Source: Sphaerosporella brunnea (taxonomy: Eukaryota; Ascomycota; Pezizomycetes; Pezizales; Pyronemataceae). From it: 64,000 nucleotides of DNA. Below the pieces are notes generated by a model that worked only from the letters and a program-made list of their open reading frames with translations, did not search any database and had not been told where the DNA came from. This document shows, piece by piece, positions 9,525 to 19,877 of this stretch; the first letter of the stretch is position 1; every line of letters begins with the position of its first letter. A program made the position numbers and the translations under genes. The DNA lies in NCBI GenBank assembly GCA_008704415.1, contig VXIS01000114.1:61820-125819 (forward strand), written 5' to 3'.

Positions 9525-12500
9525 ATGGCCGATCGCGACGTCTCATCGTCGGAGACGGGGTACGCCAGCTTCTTAACTCCCTCCCGCCAAGAACAATCAC
9601 GAGCAAAGGGCTAACCGTGAATCCGCGCCACCAGGAGCTCCCGCAGAGTTCAAAAGTCTAAACACTACCGTTCAAAGTCTGCTATGGTGCAGTCCCTGCT
9701 TTCGGTGGGCTCGTCGTCGTCATCTCTGAAAAACTCTGCCTCACGAGGAGCGACGCACTCCCGTTCTTCCTCGGCCGCCGCGTCCGAGAACTCGTCGCAG
9801 CAACAGCTTAACCTCGTCCCGATGGCGAGCACGAACACCTCGCTTCCCAAGACAGGGTCTTCCCGCGCAAGCACCACCTCCACCACCACCAACAGCTGCC
9901 ACCACAAACCCGAAGCTATGCAGGCCGGCACGGACGCCGGCAACGAAAGTGCCGGATCGCCCGCGGGCTCCGGCTTCTTGGCCGGCAGCGGTGGAAAGAG
10001 CGTCGAGGAAACGGTGCGCACGTTCCGACTCTATGAGGCTCTGCGGAACGGCGACACGGCTGCAATTTCGAGAGCTCTACGCGAGACGCTGGCCGATGAC
10101 CCGAATCGACGGACATCTATCGGCTCCATTTCCGCAACGAGTACGATCGACATCAACAAATCTTCCATCCTCCACCTTGCCGTGCAATGTGCCGAGCTCC
10201 CGGTAATCGAGTACATACTCTCCACCACCATTTCGAACCCAGACTCGTCCCAGAAACCGTTTTTGGACATCAACGGACGGGATCCTACAAATGGCAACAC
10301 GCCGCTACACATTGCGGCTCAGCTGGGGAGGGCTGACGTGGTATCGCTCCTTCTGAAGCAACCGGCTATAAACGACTCGGTACACAACTATGCGAACCGC
10401 ACACCGCTGGAGATGGCCCGAAACGCTCAGATCTTCCAGATGCTGCAGCTGTCACGGAGCATGTATCTGGAAGATGCCATCGAATCTCTTCACAAATTCG
10501 TAAACGAGCAGCAGTACGAACAGCTCGAGGATCTGTTGAACAACCCCCGTGTTCGCGGACTGTTGGATCTCAACACGCTAGAACCCCCGGACACTCCTGG
10601 CTCGACGCTACTACACGAGGCGGCCAAGCGGAAGGATACGAAGCTGATTCAGTTGCTCCTGATGCATGGTGCCGATCCGTTCAGACGGGATCACAAAGGG
10701 AAGCTGCCCCAGGATGTTACCAAAGACGAGAAGACCCGGGGCGTGTTGAAGAAGAGTCCAGCGGCTGTTGCAGCTGCTAGAGGAATTGAGGAGAGAGCGG
10801 TGCTAGGTTCTGCAATGGAGCATTCACCTGTGGGGCATCAGGGTGCTGGTGTTATAGAAGGATCTTTGGGAAGTAAGGAAACGCGTGAGATGAAGGGTTA
10901 TCTGCGGAAGTGGACGAACTACACTGGTGGCTACAAGCTGCGGTGGTTCGTGCTTGAGGACGGCGTTTTGAGTTACTACAAGAACCAAGGTTTGCAGCCA
11001 AGACCCCCGAGGTTGCGCGGGGATTGTTAATTTCAGAACAGAGGACACCGGGTCGGCGTGTCGTGGTGCCATCAACATGCGGATAGCAAAACTACACCTT
11101 GATCCCCAGGACAAACTGCGATTCGAGATTCACGGAAAGGGAAGCGTGAAATATCACCTCAAGGCGAACCATGTAGTCGAAGCGAAGCGATGGTTTTGGA
11201 CCCTCAACAATGCAATCCAACAGACGAAGGATGAGGCGCGAATGGAAGCGCGACGGAAGCAAGAGGAAAACGAGGCGCTGGGTAGGCTCAGAGAACAGGC
11301 GCATCAGGAAGAATCAGCAATGGAGCCGGAGAGCGATGCTGTTAGCGGTACTGAGGACAGGGGACGGCGGCAAAGTGTGGTATCACCGGATAAACGAACT
11401 TCGGTGGCCCTGGACAAGCGGAAAAGTCCCCGGAAAGCCAGCGTGCACGGTGGAGGTTATCAGTCGGATGCAGCTTCAAACGCACCAAAAACATACTCGG
11501 TGCACACAGAGGGTGATTTAGGCGATGATGAGGACGATGACGATGACGCCTCCTCCCGTGGACCTACTCCGCCGCCTACCACGGAAGCGTTGAATCTGGC
11601 CGCTAACTCCGCCAGGCTGCAACTGGATCTAATGTCCCAGGTAGCGTTGGCCTTGCAATTTGAGCATGCACAAAACCCGAACATCACACTAGGTGATTCT
11701 TCCGTGGTTGCTGCCATAAGCAGCTATGAGTCCGCAGTTGGAAGTCTTAAACAGCTCATTGGAGACCTATTGACTATGAGCAAAGAGCGTGACACATACT
11801 GGAGGTATCGGATGGAAAAGGAGGTTGCTTTGAGGCGGCTATGGGAAGAAAACATGACCAAGCTAGCAGAGGAGCAGGAAGCTCTTGAAGGCCAGGTCGT
11901 TGGTGAACGTGAACGGAGGAAGAAGACAAAGCGTGCCCTTAAGAAGGTGTTGCGCAAAGATAGTGGAAAGCTCAGTAGACATGAGATTCCCGCCCAAGGC
12001 ACCTTGGAGGAGGAAGGCGTGAAAAATCTGGACCAGAGGCTGCAAGAACTACCATTGGCGCAAGACGGATCCGTTAGGAGGAGCGTGGAAATTTCCGAAG
12101 AGCTCAGTGACACAGACGAGAGCGATGAGTTCTTTGATGCTGTCGACGCAGGTCAGGTAGAAGTTGTCGAAGCGATGCCGTCTGCCATCAAAAGCCCAAG
12201 CTTTGCTGAAGACGAGGAGCGCGTCGAGGAGGGGGGAGCTGTAGAAACCGCCGTGACACCGAGGCAAAAGAAATTGGTTGCTGTCAAGGCCAGCTTTATC
12301 GGCTACGAAGATCCCCCTCGCAAGAGATTGACTCTAGACTCGGATGACAGACCGAAGATTTCTCTTTGGGTGAGTCTTTTGCGTCTTCCCCTCGATCAAT
12401 CGGTGATTAACATGCTGCAAGGGTATCTTGAAATCCATGATTGGAAAAGACATGACCAAGATGACTCTGCCGGTATCCTTCAACGAGCCTACCTCGCTGC

Positions 12501-13594
12501 TACAGCGCGTGGCAGAGGACATGGAGTACACCGACCTCCTAGACCTCGCAGCGGATCGTCTAGATCCCGCAGAGAGAATGGTCTACGTGGCTGCTTTCGC
12601 TGCTTCGGAGTATTCTTCCACCACCGGTCGGGTTGCAAAGCCCTTCAACCCTCTTCTCGGCGAAACATTCGAATACTGCCGCCCCGACAAGGGTTACCGC
12701 TTCTTCGTTGAGCAAGTATCCCACCACCCTCCCATTGGCGCTGCTTACGCCGAGGCGGAGAAATGGGATTACTGGGGAGAATCGGCTGTCAAGAGCAAGT
12801 TCTATGGCAAGAGCTTTGACATCAACCCCCTTGGCACATGGTTCCTTCGACTCCGCACTGTCAGCGGTGGAGAGGAACTGTACACCTGGAAGAAAATCAA
12901 CACGTCAGTGGTCGGTATCATCACGGGATCACCGACTGTTGACAACTACGGTCTGATGGAGATCAAAAACTGGAGCACTGGAGTGACATGTACCCTCGAT
13001 TTCAAGCAACGCGGATGGAGAAGCGCCGGGGCATTCGAAGTTAAGGGACGGGTTGTAGACTCTGACGGTACGCAGATGTGGTCCGTAGGAGGTCGGTGGA
13101 ACGACAAACTCTACGCACGTCTGTCCCCCGGCTACGATGCGACTATTTCGCCGCCTCCAACTACTACACCTTCCATACGCTCTGGCACCCGAGGAGCAAA
13201 TGCTGACTCAGCAATCCTGATCTGGGAGAACAACCCACGACCTCCGGCTCCATTCTCGCTTACGCCATTCGCAATCACACTCAATGCCATCCCGGATAAC
13301 CTCAAGCCGTATCTGTGCCCCACCGATACCCGTCTGCGACCTGATCAACGTGCTATGGAGGAGGGAGAATACGACTTCGCGGCGACGGAGAAGCACCGGT
13401 TGGAGGAGAAGCAGAGAGCGAAGAGGAGAGAGAAGGAGCAGCATGGATTGACGCACGAGCCGCGCTGGTTCAAGAAGGATGTGTGTGGAGTTACGGGCGA
13501 AGAGTATTGGGAGTTTACTGGAGAGTACTGGGAGATGAGGCGCAAGGTTGCAACTGGTGAGGGCACTTGGGAGCAGGTGGACGATATATTTTAG
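9525..13594 (+). CDS. OSH1: Oxysterol-binding protein, ankyrin-PH-FFAT-ORD type
   Basis: Lipid-transfer protein moving sterol or PI4P at ER contact sites, corresponding to yeast Osh1/Swh1 or Osh2. Model: exons 9525-9559, 9647-10989, 11042-12369, 12422-13594; 1292 aa. The last two introns are 52 nt each; splicing restores [18 protein letters not shown] in the PH domain and [15 protein letters not shown] at the start of the lipid-binding domain. Domain order: Ser-rich N-terminus, ankyrin repeats (about 180-290 and 325-365), PH (about 427-521), coiled/acidic linker, FFAT-like EFFDAVD at about 822-828 preceded by acidic residues (binds ER VAP/Scs2), then the OSBP domain from about 898 with signature EQVSHHPP at about 999. 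The short first exon is inferred from an 87-nt intron with a GCTAACC branch; otherwise the start is ATG 9684. Paralog choice is not certain. Confidence 0.93.
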
Positions 13595-13906
13595 GGGGGG
13601 GTAATGCGATATTTTTGGACGGAATAATGTCCGAGTCATGGAATACAAAGTATCGATACATACTAGTAGTGATCATCGTCGCTCAGTTGTCGGCTGACAT
13701 CATTCACGTGCCCTAATCTCTAGACCGAGGAACTACAACCTCGGCACATCGACAGCAGGACAACAATTCCAGAAACTAGGGTCCTGAAGAAACACCATGT
13801 TAAACCAGCTCCCGCCGAATCCGTTTGCCATCTACGCTACTTCCAAACCTTCAGGATCCGAAAACCTCCAAAAACTCCCCCTGAAAACACCACCATCACC
13901 GTCACA
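13595..13906. other. Intergenic, OSBP 3' region and thioesterase promoter
   Basis: Short spacer between two genes on the same strand. I see only a G9 run right after the OSBP stop codon and nothing else recognisable. Confidence 0.5.
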
Positions 13907-14965
13907 ATGCCCACGCAGCGGTCCTCCTCCACGGGCACCATCAAGACGCCGCCACCGGACGACCCCACAGTCTCGCCGATCGAAAACACGATAGCGCTCA
14001 CGCAGCTGTCCGACCTCGGGCCCAACGTATTCACCAACTCGCGGCCGCAATGGCAGCCGCTCGGCGCGCGCGGCATCTATGGCGGCAGCGTGATCGCGCA
14101 ATCGCTGCTGGCAGCGCAGATGACGGTGCCGGCCGCGTTCGTGCCGCACAGCATGCACTGCTACTTCGTGCTGGCGGGGGACGCGCGCATCCCGATCCTC
14201 TATCACGTGGACGTGGTGCGGTCGGGGCGCAGCTTCCACACGCGCACGGTGCAAGCGCGGCAGCGCGGCCGCGCGATCTTCACGACCACGTGCTCGTTCA
14301 CGCTGCCGCTGGCCGAGGAGGAGGAAGGGGGGGCGAAGACGCGCGTCGCGCACCGCCCCGTGTTTCCCGTGGCGGCGCTGCGGGGCGCCGAGGACTGCGA
14401 GGGCGAGCTGCAGGTCGTCGACCGCCTGCTGAGGCAGGGGCGCATCGACGAGGAGCTGGCCGCGCTGGGGAGGGCGCGCATAGCGCGCGACCCGTTCGAG
14501 TGGCGCTCTTTGGGCATCGCGGCGGCGTCGCCCGACGCCCCGCCCGCCGCAAAGGTCATGCGTCAGTGGGTGCGCTCCAAGGCTTCCATCGCAAACCCGC
14601 TGTTCTGCATGCCGGCGCTGGCGTACTTCTCCGACTCGTGGTTTATTGGCACCGTTGGGAGGGTGAATCCTGCCGCGCGCAGGGAGAGGGTGGGCATGAT
14701 GGTTAGTCTGGATCATACGATACATTTCCACACGGCGGAGAGGGTGAAGCTTGACGAGTGGCTGCTGGTCGAGACTGAGTCCCCGTGGGCCGGTGAGGAG
14801 AGGGGGTTGGTTACGATGAAGGTCTGGACGGCGGATGGGACGCTGGTTGCGAGTTGCCTGCAGGAGGGGATTGTGAGGCTGAAAGATGGCAGGGAGGGGG
14901 AGGTGCAGGAGGCTGGGACTACTACGCCTACCGTGGATAATACGGCGCCACAGGCGAAGCTTTAG
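13907..14965 (+). CDS. TES1: Acyl-CoA thioesterase II (TesB/ACOT8 type), peroxisomal
   Basis: Hydrolyses acyl-CoA to free fatty acid and CoA, in fungi normally inside peroxisomes during beta-oxidation. Single exon, 352 aa, the usual length for double-hotdog TesB enzymes. Visible blocks: IYGGSVIAQSLLAAQMTVP in the first hotdog, HSMHCYFVLAGD, VVRSGRSFHTRTVQARQ, and SLDHTIHFH in the second. Candidate catalytic residues by analogy with TesB are D269 (SLDH), S292 or T290 (TESPWAG) and Q319 (CLQEG). The protein ends in AKL, a peroxisome targeting signal type 1. The central coding part is strikingly GC-rich, with third positions nearly all G or C, unlike adjacent genes, and this creates long false frames. 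The start ATG follows CACA and fits the family N-terminus. Confidence 0.93.
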   Translation: MPTQRSSSTGTIKTPPPDDPTVSPIENTIALTQLSDLGPNVFTNSRPQWQPLGARGIYGGSVIAQSLLAAQMTVPAAFVPHSMHCYFVLAGDARIPILYHVDVVRSGRSFHTRTVQARQRGRAIFTTTCSFTLPLAEEEEGGAKTRVAHRPVFPVAALRGAEDCEGELQVVDRLLRQGRIDEELAALGRARIARDPFEWRSLGIAAASPDAPPAAKVMRQWVRSKASIANPLFCMPALAYFSDSWFIGTVGRVNPAARRERVGMMVSLDHTIHFHTAERVKLDEWLLVETESPWAGEERGLVTMKVWTADGTLVASCLQEGIVRLKDGREGEVQEAGTTTPTVDNTAPQAKL

Positions 14966-15186
14966 GCGTCGGCATTGTTTCTTTGCTGCAATCGTACTTA
15001 ATGAGTTTCTTTATGTGTACTTGTATCAGGCTCTTTGCTTATTCCACCACTAGATAGAATTCGGGATATCGTAACAAACTCTCTCTCCCCGTCTTGGAGC
15101 CCTTTTTCGAGAATCCACGGTGGGCAATTTATGAATGGATGCATTACAGCAAAGTAGAAAGATATCTCAGAAGTTTTGCTGCACAT

Positions 15187-16045
15187 CTAAATGTCGCCTT
15201 CATGCACAACCTAATTCCAACATCAGCATCATTTCCAGCAGCAAAAGATCCACATGCAGCACATACCGCAGTATCAAGAATCTCGACCCTCCCCCGTCCC
15301 CTCGTCTCCGCACCCACAATATCCACCAACAGCTTATACTTTCCGGGCTCCACAAAGCCAGTGCACTCCCAGTCGCCGCCCTGCAAAAACGCCTCCTCCT
15401 CGACCTGCGCCACATGCTCCATAACCTTCTCCTTACACTTCTTATTCCCCATGATCCTAAGCCTCATACGGGCCCTCGCAATGGGGATGATCTGGGCAGC
15501 AACAAGGGCTTTGATAGCCTCCAGCGCCTGGGCCTTGGCGCTCTTATTCTCCTTAACGCCATGCCAACCGCCGCCCTCTTTGGTCGCAAGCTCTGCCAAC
15601 GCCTTCTCCACCATTGTAGCCGTGTACACACGCTTGCTATCGGGGTCGACGCATTTCGAAGACACGATGCTGATCACCTCGGCGTGGAGCTGGTCGAGCT
15701 TCGCGCCGCGCTCCTTTTCGCCCACTTGCAGCTCGCCTTTCAGCAGGATTTCGCGGACGATGTCGGACGTGGACGTGTCCGCGCCGAACGCTTTTTGGAG
15801 ATCGGCCTTGGGGGCGAGCGCGCCTTTGGAGACGTTGATGAAGACTTGGTCGGTTTGTAGGACTTCGTCGAGGTCTTTTTCGCTGTGTGTGTGTGCGCGC
15901 GCGCGCGGGGGGTCAGTGGGACGGACGCAGAGGGACGGAGGCGATGGGTGGCTTACACCCCGGACCGGTACTCGAGCACTTTGTTTTTGTAGCACGCGAT
16001 CTCGAAGCGTTTCTTGCCTGCGCCGGCCGGCCGGTTAGCTTTCTA

Positions 16046-16085
<40 letters not shown>

Positions 16086-16229
16086 GGTGGTTGAGAGATA
16101 AACCTTTCTTTAGCCGCACGATCGCGACGTTTGTGAGCCGGATTTGGTTTGAAGGCTGCGCGTGTCAGCAACGGGAGCTGTGTGTGAGAGGGGGGGAGGG
16201 AGGCAATAATCTACCAGGTTGATAGGCAT
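15187..16229 (-). CDS. SDO1: SBDS-family 60S ribosome maturation factor Sdo1
   Basis: Sdo1/SBDS works with the GTPase Efl1 to release Tif6 from late cytoplasmic pre-60S particles. Model: exons 16229-16215, 16155-16104, 16017-15957, 15882-15267, 15210-15187; 255 aa, normal for the family. The 15-nt first exon encodes MPINL; exon 2 gives PSNQIRLTNVAIVRLKK; exon 3 gives GKKRFEIACYKNKVLEYRSG; exon 4 contains EKDLDEVLQ, VFINVSKGALA and AQIIPIARARMRLRI. The last intron (56 nt, GTATGT..TTAG) must be removed to give the family ending ILDTAVVHEGDI; the read-through frame instead runs 39 codons into unrelated sequence. Intron 2 (16103-16018) carries a (GA)n repeat on the sense strand. It is divergent from the aldolase-like gene. 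Confidence 0.95.
16048..16083. repeat. (TC)18 microsatellite inside SDO1 intron 2
   Basis: Eighteen TC units on the plus strand, i.e. (GA)n in the SDO1 transcript, lying between the splice donor at 16103 and the acceptor at 16018. It takes up over a third of this 86-nt intron. Length variation would change intron size and the purine content near the branch region. Confidence 0.95.
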
Positions 16230-16800
16230 TTCGAAGGTGTTTGTTTTGCGGTGAAGTGAGGACTATCTATCACGACGGGGCGGCATTGGAACCTTTTGAA
16301 AGTTTTAGCGCGCTTCGGCAGGTTCCGAAACTTGCGTCATCGTGAGTGAGAGGGTGTGACAGGGTACAGGGGATGATTCGTGATGATCAAGTTGAACTAT
16401 TAGTAATACGACACAATCCAAATGCGGCCAGAGCAGCACTGTCAAGCCCGAGTTGACGTGCCAATTCCGCCGTCATGTTTGGGCATTGCTCGACAACTCC
16501 GAGTCAAGGTGACGTGAACCTAAATACAAACAGGCCATTACATAACACTGCCAAGCCTCGCAGAGCCTCTCCACATGTGATTGTCAATTGGGGCATGTGA
16601 TGGTAATCATTAACGTTCTCGCCCCGAGGCACGTCAGCTATCCGAACGACGATCACCCCGCAGTTGAGAAGACACTACTCCCGCCCTTAAGCGGGGTACA
16701 CCTCCGAGGAGCAATGATGTATAAACTCTCCGCATTGACCCCATCAACAACAACAACATCAACTCCATAACACAAACTCCCAAGTACAAAAGCCATCAAA
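16230..16800. promoter_or_regulatory. Divergent promoter region, SDO1 and aldolase-like gene
   Basis: A 571-bp gap between two divergent start codons. TATA-like ATGTATAAACT occurs at 16717-16727, about 75 bp upstream of the aldolase ATG, and CAACAACAACAT-rich leader sequence follows, typical of fungal 5' UTRs. No specific factor site is assigned. Confidence 0.4.
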
Positions 16801-17706
16801 ATGCCGCCCCCAGCCACCACCGCCGAGAAGGAGGAGCTCCTAGTCCTGCGCAACACAGAAAAAGACGTCCGGCGCGGCGCAGACGCGCAGACGCAGCCCC
16901 CAGTATTCACCGACAAAGTCGCGGAGCGACAATACCTCAAAGAGCGGCTTGCAGCGGCATTCCGGATCTTTGCCAAGCACGGCTTCGACGAGGGTGTTGG
17001 TATGTGATGCCCCCCCAAGAAGATGTGGGTGCAGGCAGGCCTTAAACTCAGGATTGTAGCCGGCCACATTACCGTGCGCGATCCGATCGATCCCGACACC
17101 TTCTGGGTCAACCCCTTCGGCACTCACTTTTCCCTGATCACGGCCTCGCAGCTGCTCCACGTCGACCACACGGGACGGATCCTCACCGACTCCGGCCCCG
17201 TACGGAACCTGAACCAGGCCGCCTTCGCCATCCACTCGTCGATCCACGCCGCCCGCCCAGATGTCCTCTGCGCCGCACACGCCCATTCCATGTACGGCCG
17301 CGCCTTCTGCGCCCTGCACAAAGAGCTGGACATGATTACTCAGGACTCGTGCGCGTTTTTTGAGGACCATGTGGTGTTTAGGGAGTTTAATGGGGTGGTG
17401 ATGCAGACGGAGGAGGGGGCGAAGATTGCCAAGGCCCTCGGGGGCAGGAAGGCGGCGTTGTTGGGGAATCATGGCATTCTTACCACGGGACGGAGTATCG
17501 AGAGCTGTGTGTTTTGGTTCTTGAGTATGGAGAAGTGTTGCAAGACCCAGTTGCTGGCCGATGCTGCTGGAACGACCGTGAAGATTGGAGAGGAGGAGGC
17601 GAGGGGTACGTTTAAAGTTGTTGGCACCGAGGTTGCGGGGTGGTTTAGTGGCTGCCCCTTGTTTGATGTGGTGGATAGGGAGACGAAGGGAGAGCATAAG
17701 TTGTAG
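16801..17706 (+). CDS. Class II aldolase/adducin-domain protein
   Basis: Model: exons 16801-16999 and 17060-17706, 281 aa. The 60-nt intron (GTATGT..GTAG, phase 1) joins DEGV to AGHITVRDP, the conserved start of the fold. The class II aldolase/adducin domain runs from about residue 45 to 255: GHITVRDP, NPFGTHFSLI, IHSSIHAARPDVLCAAHAHS with likely metal ligands H140 and H142, LGNHGILTTG, and a late Glu/Cys-rich helix. Fungal members of this type are single-domain and mostly uncharacterised; sugar-phosphate aldolase or epimerase-like activity is possible but the substrate is unknown. A 361-codon antisense frame over the gene is a shadow. A LINE remnant begins about 20 bp beyond the stop codon, in antisense, so the 3' UTR probably includes transposon sequence. 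Confidence 0.92.
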
Positions 17707-17726
17707 GCTGCTGGGTGAGGTTGCGG

Positions 17727-18590
17727 CTTGTTTGTTTGTTTTAATCATCCTGTATTCGGCCGCTTGCGGCCATGACATGGAGGCTATATACACAGATCTA
17801 CCCTTGAACCTCAAGTGTCCACAGACGGGCGTGACCTGACATACGCACCAAGGAAATTCGTAGCTGGTAGAGAGACAATAGGAAAGACAAAAGGGAGACA
17901 AAGGGAAATACAAAGGGAAGGACATCGATTTCTAACCATTCATTCTTGTGGCTTCACTGGCCATTTGCCCACTTGCGTGCTACCCAAAAAGCCGAGGACG
18001 GCCTCGGTGCACCTTGCATCTGCCAGAATTCTGGCTACAGGAGTGGAGGTCTTCTTCCAACCCTCCTTGTCACCCTCCCTGTCACCCTTGTTGCCCTTTC
18101 TTGTCGCCACACTGATTGCCTTCCACAAGATGTCCTGCTCTTTTCGCCACTTCGCACATCTCTTCAGGAGGTGCTCTCTTGTTTGCTTGGGTGCCTTTCG
18201 GCACCACCAGCACTTGTCGTCCGTCCTGCGGCCCGTCCACATCAAGTATGGGGCCGTAGGTGCCTTGTTCAGGCGGAGCTGGTAGTACCGAGATGCCAGG
18301 GCCTTTGGGGCCTTTGCCGCTGTCTTGTCCCACTTTGCCTTGCGCTTGTAGTAGGATTTGGCCTTGATTTGTTGGCTGAGCCATGCGTTTCGGTCCTTCG
18401 ATCTGGCGTTGGTGACCAGACGTCCGATGTGCGCTAAGGAGGTGACCTCAATCGTGTGTGAGGTTGCGGCAATTGCACGGTTGTTTTCACGCTGGCTTGT
18501 CCTACTTGCTCCAGGGATAACCAGAAGCGAGGAAATACTTGTAGTAAACCCTCGTAGTAAACTTCTACAATGCTTCAACGGCTAGCAACT
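17727..18590 (-). mobile_element. Truncated Tad-like LINE, 3' end of ORF2 and 3' UTR
   Basis: On the minus strand a frame ending at 17940 encodes about 210 residues from the C-terminus of a fungal non-LTR retrotransposon polyprotein. It shows KALASRYYQL and a terminal zinc knuckle CWWC-x9-H-x4-C (CWWCRKAPKQTREHLLKRC). Reverse transcriptase and endonuclease parts are missing, as expected for 5' truncation. After the stop is a 200-nt 3' UTR with hairpin GGCCGCAAGCGGCC (17759-17772), then ATGATTAAAACAAACAAACA, probably the start of an A-rich tail. The UTR and hairpin recur at 61.55 kb. The 5' boundary is estimated. Confidence 0.8.
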
Positions 18591-18645
18591 TTTCGACTCG
18601 GACTGTTTATCGCCCACATTGCCACGATGGCTCTCCAGGAGCACC

Positions 18646-19877
18646 TCAAACCTTGTTGTTCTTCCACTCAATCTGCCAGGCGTCTTCAAACTTCCTCCCA
18701 GCTTTGATGATTTCGCAGTCGCCATGGGCCCACTTATGACGGAACACAGTTCTCCCAAACTCAATCCACATGCGTATTCCCTTCTCAAAGCCCTATACCA
18801 TCACCATTAGCATATCCCCCGCAGCGTCGGCGTAATAAACCCACCACCGCATCTCTCCAAAACGGTTCCCCTTGGCCACCCCTCTGCATCCCCTGCCAAA
18901 AGTTCCTGTTCGTCTTCACATGATGCTTCTCAACGTCTATATCCTCCAGTTTCTTCAGCACGCGCTTATAGCGCTTGCTATCCAGTTCCTCATTCTCACC
19001 GGCAGGGTACAGCTCCAGTAGATCATCCAGCGTGCCGCCGACGTCGAAGACCAAGCCCACCTCCACATTCGGCTGCTTCCATCCGCGCATTGTCAGCCGC
19101 GAGTGGAAATCGCAGTCGGTGCTGTAGAACGGGATATGTGTGTCCCAGCCTCCGACGTCTTTATAGGCACGCACGTTGACAAGCGCCAACCGGTCGTACC
19201 GGAAAAACTTCAGTCCCCACTCCCAGCTGCTAGGATTTCCAGCGCCTTTAAAGTCCTCTAGAATCCGCTGGTGTAAGGACTTGTAGGGGCGGTGTTCCTC
19301 GTCTTCCCAGGAAACCGCGACAGAATCCATATGGCTCCACCAGCTGTGAACAGAAAGAAGTTCTGCAGCTGCGCAAAGCTGAGCAGTGTTGGTGCCGTGA
19401 GAACGTTTACGCCCAAAACCTTCTCCAGCCGCGTTTTGTTCATGAAAAATGGATTTTGCAGAGTCAGCAGCCCTAGGGAATTACTGTCCATCGTTCCCGT
19501 GTTGTCGACGACATAAATCTGCCCCGCGGGCCATCCGGCCGCAAGATAGCTCACCACAGCCTGCTGCAGCAATGGCCAATTCCGAGTGAACCCGATAAAG
19601 AGCGGTGTTTTTGGCGCGTTGGGTTTTCATGCCGGGGAGAAGGCGCGGAATTGGAGGTCAAGAGAAGCGGGAAGTTTTCCTGCGCTATGCCGCTGCCAAG
19701 TTCTTCGTTGACTTCCGTGGCGTTGAACCTGGCGAGCTGGGTGTCGCTGCTGCTAAGGAGAGTGGTGAGATTTGATGAGGACTGGATGTGGAGGTAGATT
19801 ACGGTGATAGCGATCACGGCCAGAAAGAGTGAGAGCAGCCCGAGGCTGCGGAAGGTGAGACGCGTAGGGAGGTGCAT
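18646..19877 (-). pseudogene. Broken glycosyltransferase-like type II membrane protein
   Basis: Pieces on the minus strand together resemble an uncharacterised family of fungal GT-A-like transferases. The N-terminus has a signal anchor (GLLSLFLAVIAITVIYLHI). Then follow GFTRNWPLLQQAVVSYLAAG, PTLLSFAQLQNFFLFTA, WWSHMDSVAVSWEDE, GWDTHIPFYSTDCDFHSRL and the tail MWIEFGRTVFRHKW. The break between the last two blocks is an ordinary 52-nt intron (18844-18793, branch GCTAAT). Two others are lesions: a one-base frame change at an A5 run (plus strand 19608-19612), and loss of about 3n+1 nt, removing some eight residues, between FFLFTA and WWSHMD near 19343. No GT..AG pair can bridge either. Sequencing error could explain the first but hardly the second. 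A LINE remnant lies immediately downstream. Confidence 0.65.

Noticed and set aside
14050..14706. 218-codon Ala/Arg-rich frame
   Set aside because: Produced by the high GC third positions of the thioesterase, which reads perfectly in another frame.
15144..15210. Read-through C-terminus of SDO1 past ILDTAV
   Set aside because: A clean GTATGT..TTAG intron restores the family ending; the read-through residues are intron and 3' UTR sequence.
16840..17925. 361-codon minus-strand frame
   Set aside because: Antisense to the whole second exon of the aldolase-like gene; no family features, and it runs into LINE 3' UTR.
18793..18844. Apparent in-frame stop and frameshift in the glycosyltransferase-like gene
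   Set aside because: Explained by a 52-nt intron with a GCTAAT branch point, so not counted as a lesion.
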